From: Skeletonema tropicum
Taxonomy: Eukaryota; Bacillariophyta; Thalassiosirophyceae; Thalassiosirales; Thalassiosiraceae
Assembly (NCBI GenBank): GCA_037178625.1
Contig: CM074141.1
Coordinates: 806,001-870,000, forward strand
Length of the DNA stretch: 64,000 nt
Direction of reading: 5' to 3'
Positions 53,433-62,286 of this stretch are shown one piece after another (within the stretch, counting starts at the first letter, position 1; each line of letters starts with the position of its first letter). The notes under the pieces were generated by a model. It was not told the DNA's origin and did not search any database. It was given only the letters and a program-made list of their open reading frames with translations. A program made the translations under genes and the position numbers.

Positions 53433-55503
53433 CTTCCGTGCCGCTGTCAACTCCGATTAATTATTATTTGTTCACGTTATCGTCGTGTTCGTCGTGTTTT
53501 TGCTACTATTGGACGGCTCGCCCGCCCCCTACCGCCTTTGATAGTGCCGAGGTGGTTGCTGTCGCTAGCGATGCAGGGGGGGGCGTCTAACGGCCTCCTA
53601 TGGACGGAACGTCATGGTGTTATGTCGGACAATGAACTGAGTTCAGAAGTACATAAAAAAAGTTTTGGACTAGTTTCCGCCTATTTTTTTGAATTTTGGG
53701 AAAAAACGACAATTGATAATAATTCTGTAGAGTTACCTATTATGAACGAAAAATTCATCATTCATCCTATTTGCTGTGGTCTATATTCATATAGTTGAGT
53801 TGGTGGCGTAGGGTAATAACTATTCTAGCAATGGTTAATCTGCATGTTCTTAGCTCTACATTCGTCGTCAATTACTTGTTTAGAGGTACTTGGAAAGACT
53901 GATTGTTTAATACTGCGTCCATATTTGCCACTTCCAATGATATCAACCTCAAGCCGCTGTCGTCTTCAATTCCATAGGTTATTCCTTGTGCCCACGGATT
54001 ACCTCCATTTATCTGAAATTGCAGAACAAGTTGATCCACATTTCCAACTACACCCTTTGAAGAAGCGTACACATTCCCTGCTTCTATGCCAGGTCCGAGC
54101 TCCATCGTCACCGTGGGGTCAGACTGTAATGCCTCTTGTGCAAGCTTGAGCAGTTTGTCAGCACGTGATCTTTCAGTTGATGGCACTGACGTTGCAAACA
54201 AAAAGAGACCTCCTGCGAGCATTACGGGCAGAGGGACTCGGTTCAGCTCGGGTGGTGGAGGTGGAGGATAGACTGGCGTGACATTCATCTGCGGATCCGA
54301 TGATAGCTGATGACGACTCGGTGACTCGGTATATAAACAGCGACGGTACGATTCCCGTGTCGAATAATTGCTCGAGAAGCTTTCGCAGCACACTGCTAGT
54401 ACCACTGTTGCGACTATCATTACATAAGGAATAGAACAAAAACTTGCCGAAGATTTTGGTATTCCGCTTGTGCTGAAATCATTTGTATTTTCTGTGAACA
54501 AAGTATCTTTATCATCTGATGCTTCTGTCACCAAGGGAGTAAAAGCTGTTTGAGATGGCACCGATGTAGTTTTGGATGGCGTCGGTGGCGCAAGAGAGAT
54601 TCAGAATTGGCCGTTGGTGACAACGTAGGAAAGTGGGGAGCAGTGAGAGTGAAAGGAGAAGCAGGAGCGGCCAAATTGTGAACGTCGCAGGAGAGGGAGA
54701 TAAAGTTAGTTTCGATATTGCTTGGGCTGGGCTATTTGAAGGTTCATTTGAAACATGCAAAATAATAAACAAACCTGAAGTTGTTAGTGCACTGCAGTCA
54801 TATTCATTCGTTGTTGCATCCGGACGCCACGCTTGATCATTTCTGGACACATCAAATCCCATTTCCTCAAGCATCGCGTCGAATGTGTACCGCAATGCCC
54901 ACGCCATGTTCACCTTGTTCCCATTTTGGGTTTCAGCACGTTGCAGTCCTTGGCAAATTATATTCTTCATCCTTTTCGAGACAATTGAAGAAGTCGCATC
55001 AGTACTATCATTCGACACCAAAATAGTATTTAACACTGATTTGTACAATGCGATGCACAGCTCTTGGATAGCCTTTGTCATATAATTCGCCACCTGATCG
55101 AATTGTTTTGTCAATAAGTGTCTTGATCTCATCTGTCGATGAAAGCGATATCACTGGAGGAGCGAAGGTTTGATAATCATTCACTGCAGTAATCTTTTTC
55201 ACCTTAACTTCAAAGGGTCCATCCTGGAGCAACACGTTGATGTCCATCACTACTATAGATGAAAAATCAATCTGGCAATCGTTGCACAATCGTCCAATCC
55301 ATGATCCTCTGTCAAAGCTTGTTTGTGGAAGATAGACGCTCACTGGCTCCCCAACAGAGTTAGATAGTGGTACTGCAAATGCAGATGCGTAGCCAATGTA
55401 GCGTGCATTTGAGTCATGGAATTGCAAATGCAATCCAAGAGGAGCATCAATATCATTCGGATCATATGCACTAGTAGTTTCGAGCTCCACCACAAATCCT
55501 GGT
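53433..55503 (-). repeat. right arm of the inverted segmental duplication
   Basis: Reverse complement of 46754-48514 joined directly to 50168-50508. It preserves the empty site of the 1653-bp TIR element near 53739-53742. The outer breakpoint cuts CIA30 exon 2. Confidence 0.92.
53872..55503 (-). pseudogene. second, truncated and frameshifted copy of the CIA30/Coa1-like gene
   Basis: It lacks exon 1, intron 1 and the first 163 bp of exon 2, so it has neither a signal peptide nor the VMGG motif. It carries one extra base in the CCAAGAGCTG context at 55065-55066 relative to the intact copy, shifting the frame inside the CIA30 domain. The exon 3 part (54561-53872 on the minus strand) remains open and ends VPLNK where the intact copy ends VPLKQ. 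Few substitutions separate the copies, so the duplication is recent. Confidence 0.88.
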
Positions 55504-55853
55504 TGAAATCGATCTATCTGACTTGGTTTATGTGCGATCGTTTGACCCAAGCAGTAGCACAATAAGCAGGGGCATTATGATGATCACTGTTCAGTATCCT
55601 TGTTTTCCTTAGTACTGTTTTTGGGTCAGGCTCTCGTGAGTGCTAGTTTTCGAGATTCTAGTCTCTTCTCGAATACTCAAGTGCCAATCAAGTTTACTGT
55701 ATTGACCTAACGAATTCACTTCGTACAGACTCATTTCGTTTACACGTTGATAGGGGGGATTTAGTGGAATAGGGGGGATTTAGTTGTCCAGTCGCATGAT
55801 TCTGGTCGTATTGTGTGATGAGTTCTAAGTCCAGTGTTGGTTTAGATGGTGGC
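55504..55853. other. gene-free stretch before the retrotransposon nest
   Basis: Contains two copies of ATAGGGGGGATTTAGT about 20 bp apart (55751 and 55770), resembling polypurine tracts. No ORF supported. Confidence 0.45.
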
Positions 55854-56056
55854 TGTTGGAACTGTGAATCGGGGTTCTCTAGACAACACAAAACGTGAGA
55901 AACCCAACAAGAAACTATCTTACTGTGACGTAGTAAAAGGCTCATCTTGAAGAGCCAAGATATGGAGGAAGACCTCAAGATACGGAGGATGAGCACCATG
56001 AGCCTCAACAGCCAAGGATGCTCTTACTTTATCAACTATGTTAGTGCTTCGTGAAT
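55854..56056 (+). repeat. first part of the 5' LTR of the outer copia-like element (inferred)
   Basis: Begins TGTTGGAACTGTG; the proposed other end, CAACA at 62253-62257, gives a 5-bp inverted terminal repeat of the kind common in copia LTRs. The LTR (about 307 bp without the insertion) is split by the inner element. The 3' LTR is outside the window, so this is inferred. Confidence 0.6.
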
Positions 56057-56481
56057 TGACGAACGGGAGCTTGGACAAGGCTTGGATATGGATTCTAGTA
56101 CTTGCTGGTACGGCATTGAGATATGTATCTTTGAGGGTAGGTACGACACGTATGAGGGGCAGAGAAGTTCTCGGCACTTCCGAAGAGGTTTTAGGCAGCA
56201 AAAGATATCAGAGAGAGGGATTTTGGAGGGAAAACTCCAACAATGACGATTGTATCCAAGATAAGGATGTTTCTTGGATGATTGTTCCCAAGATAGGAAT
56301 GAGTCTTGGATATCTGTTTCCAAGATATGATTGTTTCTTGGAAGTGTGTTTTCCAAGATATGGACGTTCACAATTCGAATTCTAAAGTAAACGCAAGTTA
56401 ACAAACGACCAAGTGTGGTAACGCATGAATTAGCTCCTAGCAAGGGCTTTAGCTGGGGTCAGGGTTTGACACCATCTGTCA
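56057..56481 (+). repeat. 5' LTR of the inner element
   Basis: 425 bp, TGAC...GTCA ends, same length as 61724-62148. It contains the CCAAGA/TCTTGG array at 56255-56364. The bases after it (GATTTCCAGTCG) do not resemble a standard TGG primer-binding site. The leader 56482-56959 has no ORF. Confidence 0.93.
56255..56364 (+). repeat. CCAAGA...TCTTGG palindromic array in the 5' LTR
   Basis: Three successive units of the form CCAAGATAnGnnTGnnTCTTGG plus a final half unit, spaced about 27-33 bp. Each unit is an inverted repeat with a 12-base centre. The same array recurs at 61922-62031. It is probably a cluster of binding sites for a dimeric regulator or a set of RNA hairpins. Confidence 0.75.
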
Positions 56482-56959
56482 GATTTCCAGTCGTCGGATT
56501 CTACTTTTATTCCATTACGGAATCGAGTGAGCCGACTGCTGCCTTCGCACCTACGACATCCCTACTCCCATCGATTTGAGGACCCCGTGTGTGTGACTCC
56601 GCGTTGCACCCTGTAAGCGATCTATTGGACAAAGTGAGTACATGACCGTGGCAAAGCGGTGAAGTGTGTAAATCAGCTCAAGACTATCTCAATTACTACC
56701 GAAGAGCTTCGGTGAGATTTGTTCGGAAATTCCCCAACCTGACTCCGTGTTGGAAATAAGGAATATAGATTCCAGTACTCACTATTAGCGCGGTGAGGCA
56801 GAATCTGCAGCGTGAACTGCGGGTGACTCCGTGTTGCCCTAAGCACATCAGCAAGTGCAACCCTGTAATTTCCTAATAATAGAGTATTGAACGGTTGATA
56901 AATACTTATTGGGCATATCAAAAATTTATTACTGTTTTATTTCGGCGCAGTTTTGAATC

Positions 56960-59900
56960 ATGAGGAAAGCAACCCATGAAAAGTTACTAAAGCATCTCTT
57001 TTGTGATGAGTTAGATGACGATGGATTTGTAGCAGACGCTATCGCTGATCGTAGTATAAATACGTCCAGAGATTTTCTAGATAAAATTGATGATTTAAAC
57101 GAGGTAAACAGCGTGAAGAACCGGAGTGGGAAGATGATTCAAATGGATCCAACGCTAAGACACATCCTGCACCAGTGGTTGAACAACAATACTATCGTGC
57201 ATGAGCACTTGGATTCCAAAGGCATCACAACCTTGGGGCAGTTCAAGCAGTTGATCAGCGATCCCAACATGGTGAATTTGATCAAAGACAAAACAGGAGC
57301 AAGTATTTCGGATGAACTTAGGGAGAGGTTGAGCGAAGTCCTATCCTACATGAATCAGCTCCAGATGTTGCATGGACCCATCTCCAAGGTTGGTGTTTAC
57401 GACTTCATGCAGAAAACCAGCGATGACTTCGATCAGTGGTTCGACGCAGCTGTCCCTTTCGTTACCTACGACGAGGCCAAGGCCAAACTTCACCAACGTA
57501 GGCTTATTCAAATTCAGCAACATACGGGATATTTTGGGCAATATCATTCCTACTCTTTGGATGATGATCTGGATGATGATGATGACGTTCCAGGGGTGGA
57601 ATTATGTAAACCATCTTCTCCTGACGACTACACGGACGATATTTCAACACCTAATCTTGCATCGGACTGCAGCAACCGATTTCCTACGGCAGAAAAGTCC
57701 ACCTTCTCAACAACTACAACAGACCGCAACTTCGCCTTTATTGATGCACGTTCCAACCACGACAACATGAACTCTTTGTTGTTTTCCTACGCTTCTAACA
57801 CCACTGATGTGCCTCGCCTGACAATAGCAAAGCAAACATTTGAAGCGCAATCATTTGATAGAGGGATTCCATCCGTAGCCGTAGCTTCTCCAGCGAGCCT
57901 GATGGCTGCGAAGCATTTCTTTGATGAGCAGTCGAAGCTCTTCGACAGAGGCAATCCATCCACAGACTTGATTTCGACTGGGTTGGCCGAGGCTGGTTTG
58001 GTTCATGAAGAGGCTCGATGCATCTTCAACTGTCGTTGCGGACAAATGCAATGTTGGGTTCGCAAGCATCTGGGAGGTTATCCCTATCTGTGTCAAGATT
58101 TAAAGGGCTATCCCTTACTATCTACCAGCTGCTTCCATCCCACTACGATCAGACTTGAGGCGATGTATCCTGATCTTGGTACATCTTATGTTCTAATAGA
58201 GGACACCTATTGGGGGACGGCTACTGACGGAGATATTTGCATCCATCGTTGGCAACGACCGCATTGTGCATTTAATTATGAGCCTGCTTGCAAGTGGTAC
58301 AGCGCCGTCAACTTCCTTCCAACAGCAATTGATATTCGTCAGCCTCTCCGCCTTCCCTTTGGTGATGACAACGTTAAACACAATGATGTTGGTTTTGCAA
58401 CAAATGAAGTGTTAGAGCACAAGACTGTTCATGAGGTTGGGGAGTGTGCGTACTTGACTGCTGTCAGTTCTTATGTACTTATTTCTTCGGCAAATGTGCA
58501 ATATTTGAAGAGAGCTGGTAATATTGATGGGGGATGTTTCATAGTGATGATTACTGATGGGGGAAGATTGATCGGATGGAATATCACTGGCTACATATCT
58601 GATAGCAACAACGTCAGTGGAAGATTGGAGACGGATGATTTAGTTGGGAAGAAAGATGGGGAGCTAGGACGAAAAGAGGTGGAACTTGGAGATAATGCCA
58701 TCGATATTGTTGGATACGTTGATGATACTGGTCAGGAGGTGACCTTGATTGATCGTTGCGACGCATGTGCGCCTGTTTCCGTTGAAGACGGTGATTATCT
58801 TGCTTCGCAAGTGGAACGGCACTCAGAGTTCGATGACTGCTCTATTCAAGACATCGAGGTGGCACCTACATTTAAGCACGCATGTGGAGAGGATCTCGTG
58901 TTGTCATCATTAACGGTTGACAAGGTGGTGATACGCAAGAGTGATAATGATGACAGGAGCATCTTTCGATTGGCGGTTGCAGCATTTGGACAGGATTACT
59001 GCTCCTCGGCGCTTGGATTTCGAAAGGGCTATTGCTCCGCAGTGATTGGATTTGGAAAGTACTCTTTGCAGCCACGTAATTTTGGAACCAGTGTGACGTT
59101 CATTGAGTTTATTGAAGATCTTGGACGACTTGTGACGGGCGTCGATCCCACTGCTGGAGCCGCATATATGCAGGTCATGCCTCGCATCAACATACATTAC
59201 TCCAACTGTGTTGCCCGTAATGATGGGGGAGAGATGATGCGGAGACTGTTTGACTCATTTGGCGCGGACATCATGCATGAAAGCCAGCACGACAAGACTT
59301 CTGGTTGTGATGGGACTCTGATTGTCAAACTACTTTCACGATGGGGAGCTGCATCTGGTAATATTACGGTACCTTGGATGGGTTCGATGGGACGCAACGA
59401 TTCTGACTACTCAACGTTGAAGTTTATTAGATTATGGGATAGTAAGATACTATTGGAGGAGGTATTGGCCAAGGAAAAGTTATTGAGAAAGAAAATCGTT
59501 GGAGATATCACGTACGATAAGCACTCTTGGGGAGTAGATTTCACGCCGACCGAGATGATGATAAAGCGTATGGTCAACGACAATGATAGAAATATTGTGG
59601 GAACCGCAGTAATGACGTTGTCCAGCTTCCGTGCACAACCAAGGAAAGGTCATCTCGATAGGATCAAGAGAGTCTATGGGTATCTCTGCAAGATGAGGAA
59701 TGGAGACATTCGATACAAGACTGATATGCCTGTTATCTCAGGTTTCGATTTCCTCAAAAGGGATTGGCCCAGTACGCCCTATGCCAGAACTCGCGAGGAG
59801 TACTCCAAGAATCCTCCACCAGCTTGTGGGAAGCCTGTCTTGATGACTAGTTTTGTGGATGCCAACCTAATGCATGATATTCGCAGTGGAAAATCTGTCA

Positions 59901-61072
59901 CAGGCGCACTTCACTTCCTCAATAAGACTCCTTTTGATTGGTTTTCGAAGAAGCAGAATACTGTCGAAACAGCTACGTACAGATCCGAGAACAACGCAGC
60001 GGGAACAGCTATCAGGCAAATCAGGGCTAACAAGACCCTCCTTCAGTTCCTCGGAGTACCTTTGCATGGAACCCCGATTCTACTATTGGGTGACAATGAG
60101 TCTTTAGTGTCAAGTGGAGTTAATCCTGACTTCAAGAATCGCAAGAGGCATTTGGTATTATCATACCATTACATCCGTGAGAATGTAGCAGTTGGTTGCA
60201 TCAGGTTTGCGAATTTTGGGTCGTCTATCTTGGGATCCATTGCGAAGTTAGTTCAAATCATTGAGGATTCTCAAAGCGGGCTCAAGGCGAAAGTTGGAGA
60301 TCTTCTTGGACATCAGGTACCTCGGAACTATCAACGAGACGAAGGTATTGATCGAGACAATGGGGAGATCAAATGGCAGGATACGAAGAATCTGAAATGT
60401 AACAACTTGGAGACATTTGCTGAAGAGAGAAATTCATTCTACAACATTGCACTCGACGGATACAAAAAGGCTACACTCCACAAACTCAAGTTGGATGCGT
60501 TGAGAAGTTCGTCTCTGGATTATTATTGGAATCATTGGATTGAATTACCTTGTGGTGATGGTGACATCGACAACGAAGAACTACGATACGTCAACAACAA
60601 TAGTCTTAATGAGGTTTGTATGGGAGCGTTGACGTTGAATGTGGAAAACGATGGACAACTCCAAAGTGATTGGATGATTGGCCGATTACAGTCACAGCTA
60701 ATTGGTATTGGCGGCGCGAGAGTTCAGGAGCTTGCTGAGCGGGATGATTTTCACAACTCGAATGGACCGCGATTGAATGAAAGATATGCCAAGGACGTGA
60801 CAACCGCTTCTTTGAGGAGAATCAGTGTTTGGTATGAGTATGATCCTACGCAGACGTACAACAGCGCGACACGACTGTTACTATGGGGGACAATACACTC
60901 AAGCTCTGTAGGATACACACGTGGAGATACACGCAGCAACGTTGTTGTCAGGGAACCTGGGGGAAGATACTTGAGGAACATCGTTACGTACAACGGCAAT
61001 GAATTTGAGAGAGATCACAATCCCTGCTGCGTTGCTATGATGACGAGACACATTGCGGCCCTGGTAGAATGA
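56960..61072 (+). CDS. ORF1 of inner element: unknown N-terminal 800+ residues fused to copia-type RNase H
   Basis: Intact 1370-codon frame. Residues 1-200 are helical (RHILHQWLNNNTIVHEHL, DELRERLSEVLSYMNQL) and could be capsid-like; then an acidic run (LDDDLDDDDDVPG), a Cys cluster (CIFNCRCGQMQCW, near residue 355), and about 450 residues I do not recognise. From about residue 890 it reads as the end of a Ty1/copia pol: RKGHLDRIKRVYGYL, SFVDANLMHDIRSGKSVTGA with the first RNase H Asp, FDWFSKKQNTVETATYRSEN, LLLGDNESLV, and HLVLSYHYIRENVAVGCIRF. The usual integrase core and RT blocks are absent. The frame has no stops, so it was coding until recently. It may help a defective element to persist, or be a captured host gene; neither can be shown from sequence. 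Confidence 0.8.
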   Translation: MRKATHEKLLKHLFCDELDDDGFVADAIADRSINTSRDFLDKIDDLNEVNSVKNRSGKMIQMDPTLRHILHQWLNNNTIVHEHLDSKGITTLGQFKQLISDPNMVNLIKDKTGASISDELRERLSEVLSYMNQLQMLHGPISKVGVYDFMQKTSDDFDQWFDAAVPFVTYDEAKAKLHQRRLIQIQQHTGYFGQYHSYSLDDDLDDDDDVPGVELCKPSSPDDYTDDISTPNLASDCSNRFPTAEKSTFSTTTTDRNFAFIDARSNHDNMNSLLFSYASNTTDVPRLTIAKQTFEAQSFDRGIPSVAVASPASLMAAKHFFDEQSKLFDRGNPSTDLISTGLAEAGLVHEEARCIFNCRCGQMQCWVRKHLGGYPYLCQDLKGYPLLSTSCFHPTTIRLEAMYPDLGTSYVLIEDTYWGTATDGDICIHRWQRPHCAFNYEPACKWYSAVNFLPTAIDIRQPLRLPFGDDNVKHNDVGFATNEVLEHKTVHEVGECAYLTAVSSYVLISSANVQYLKRAGNIDGGCFIVMITDGGRLIGWNITGYISDSNNVSGRLETDDLVGKKDGELGRKEVELGDNAIDIVGYVDDTGQEVTLIDRCDACAPVSVEDGDYLASQVERHSEFDDCSIQDIEVAPTFKHACGEDLVLSSLTVDKVVIRKSDNDDRSIFRLAVAAFGQDYCSSALGFRKGYCSAVIGFGKYSLQPRNFGTSVTFIEFIEDLGRLVTGVDPTAGAAYMQVMPRINIHYSNCVARNDGGEMMRRLFDSFGADIMHESQHDKTSGCDGTLIVKLLSRWGAASGNITVPWMGSMGRNDSDYSTLKFIRLWDSKILLEEVLAKEKLLRKKIVGDITYDKHSWGVDFTPTEMMIKRMVNDNDRNIVGTAVMTLSSFRAQPRKGHLDRIKRVYGYLCKMRNGDIRYKTDMPVISGFDFLKRDWPSTPYARTREEYSKNPPPACGKPVLMTSFVDANLMHDIRSGKSVTGALHFLNKTPFDWFSKKQNTVETATYRSENNAAGTAIRQIRANKTLLQFLGVPLHGTPILLLGDNESLVSSGVNPDFKNRKRHLVLSYHYIRENVAVGCIRFANFGSSILGSIAKLVQIIEDSQSGLKAKVGDLLGHQVPRNYQRDEGIDRDNGEIKWQDTKNLKCNNLETFAEERNSFYNIALDGYKKATLHKLKLDALRSSSLDYYWNHWIELPCGDGDIDNEELRYVNNNSLNEVCMGALTLNVENDGQLQSDWMIGRLQSQLIGIGGARVQELAERDDFHNSNGPRLNERYAKDVTTASLRRISVWYEYDPTQTYNSATRLLLWGTIHSSSVGYTRGDTRSNVVVREPGGRYLRNIVTYNGNEFERDHNPCCVAMMTRHIAALVE

Positions 61073-62052
61073 GCGGCCCAAATCACCAGCTTACAAACTT
61101 CTTTTATGATGATGCATTGCAGACGGAGAACGTTGTTCTTGAGAAGGAAATGATCGCACTCATCCATTCTGTCAGGACCGATCTAGAAAAAGCAATGACC
61201 CAACTCATGTCTCAGCAGAACGGAGCGTCATATCAGTGCCAATCGGAAAACATTGGATACGCTGAGTCAGCTGAAACTGGAAGCAACTGTTCCATGGGCT
61301 CAAGACACAGAGTTGATCGCCTATCGCAACTGATTAGTTTGAGAACACGCAATTGCAGCAAGACATCATTGGTTGCAGACGGATATGATAACCTCCAGAG
61401 TGGAAGCTCAGAGTTGATTGTAGGACACGTGACAATGACGGAATGTGTTATTCTTGGACTACTGCAACAAGACACGCCAATCTTGCCCAGCAATATTGAG
61501 TCACTCGTGGCTAGTAAGATACAGCCCAGTTTTGGGACCAGCGTAAGACACTCCATACTGACCTACCGCATTCGTGAGATTGCTACAGCTACATCTGAAT
61601 GTATGAGAGTGACATTCATTAGGAGGGAATTTTATCCATATGATTACAAGGCGATCTATCTTGGAAAGGGAACGCGATGGATTATTGGAGATGTAATAGC
61701 AAGGACGTCGAATCATAGGGGGATGACGAACGGGAGCTTGGACAAGGCTTGGATATGGATTCTAGTACTTGCTGGTACGGCATTGAGATATGTATCTTTG
61801 AGGGTAGGTACGACACGTATGAGGGGCAGAGAAGTTCTCGGCACTTCCGAAGAGGTTTTAGGCAGCAAAAGATATCAGAGAGAGGGATTTTGGAGGGAAA
61901 ACTCCAACAATGACGATTGTATCCAAGATAAGGATGTTTCTTGGATGATTGTTCCCAAGATAGGAATGAGTCTTGGATATCTGTTTCCAAGATATGATTG
62001 TTTCTTGGAAGTGTGTTTTCCAAGATATGGACGTTCACAATTCGAATTCTAA
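61069..62052 (+). CDS. ORF2 of inner element, start overlaps the ORF1 stop (ATGA)
   Basis: 327 codons. The ATG at 61069 overlaps the ORF1 stop TGA (61070-61072), an arrangement that permits termination-reinitiation. The first about 220 residues (MSGPNHQLTNFFYDDALQTE, then a helical stretch with KEMIALIHSVRTDLEKAM, and near the end FIRREFYPYDYKAIYLGKG) have ordinary protein composition but no family I recognise. The last 109 residues are translated LTR and probably meaningless as protein. Whether it is expressed is open; it could be the tail of a longer ancestral polyprotein. Confidence 0.5.
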   Translation: MSGPNHQLTNFFYDDALQTENVVLEKEMIALIHSVRTDLEKAMTQLMSQQNGASYQCQSENIGYAESAETGSNCSMGSRHRVDRLSQLISLRTRNCSKTSLVADGYDNLQSGSSELIVGHVTMTECVILGLLQQDTPILPSNIESLVASKIQPSFGTSVRHSILTYRIREIATATSECMRVTFIRREFYPYDYKAIYLGKGTRWIIGDVIARTSNHRGMTNGSLDKAWIWILVLAGTALRYVSLRVGTTRMRGREVLGTSEEVLGSKRYQREGFWRENSNNDDCIQDKDVSWMIVPKIGMSLGYLFPRYDCFLEVCFPRYGRSQFEF

Positions 62053-62148
62053 AGTAAACGCAAGTTAACAAACGACCAAGTGTGGTAACGCATGAATTAG
62101 CTCCTAGCAAGGGCTTTAGCTGGGGTCAGGGTTTGACACCATCTGTCA
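61724..62148 (+). repeat. 3' LTR of the inner element
   Basis: 425 bp, no difference from 56057-56481 noticed by eye. Preceded by AGGGGGA and followed by the second TGAAT. Confidence 0.93.
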
Positions 62149-62153
62149 TGAAT

Positions 62154-62257
62154 AACATAGTAATACGTTTGTTTACTGGATAGAGCATCTTGTCGGTGGT
62201 AATAGGCTGGAGCGGTAGTCTTCGTCGTTGGGCCCTGACCGGATTTTATCTTCAACA
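62154..62257 (+). repeat. second part of the split 5' LTR of the outer element (inferred)
   Basis: Continues the outer LTR after the second copy of the target duplication and ends at CAACA (62253-62257), complementary to the TGTTG start at 55854. Confidence 0.6.
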
Positions 62258-62272
62258 CATAGTTGATAAAGT
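62258..62272 (+). promoter_or_regulatory. putative primer-binding site, self-complementary to the LTR
   Basis: CATAGTTGATAAAGT starts exactly one base after the proposed LTR end. Its perfect 15-base reverse complement, ACTTTATCAACTATG, lies at 56026-56040 inside the LTR. This resembles the self-priming arrangement known from the fission yeast element Tf1, where the transcript 5' end folds back to prime minus-strand synthesis. Confidence 0.55.
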
Positions 62273-62286
62273 CACAGGTTGTCAGA

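Larger units (their letters stand above)
56057..62148 (+). mobile_element. complete inner LTR retroelement with chimeric ORF, 6092 bp
   Basis: Bounded by two 425-bp LTRs with no difference noticed by eye and flanked by the target duplication TGAAT at 56052-56056 and 62149-62153. A purine run (AGGGGGA) directly precedes the 3' LTR. The internal part holds ORF1 (56960-61072) and ORF2 (61069-62052). No integrase or reverse transcriptase motifs were found, so it is probably mobilised by another element. Matching LTRs indicate a young insertion. Confidence 0.93.

Noticed and set aside
58714..58725. YVDD tetrapeptide in ORF1 of the inner element, resembling an RT active site
   Set aside because: No other RT motif surrounds it, and the following residues (TGQEVTLID) do not fit the RT palm. 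Treated as chance.
61724..62052. LTR-encoded C terminus of ORF2 as real protein, and the same peptide from the 5' LTR (56038-56385)
   Set aside because: Both are simply translations of the LTR, which is under non-coding constraint.
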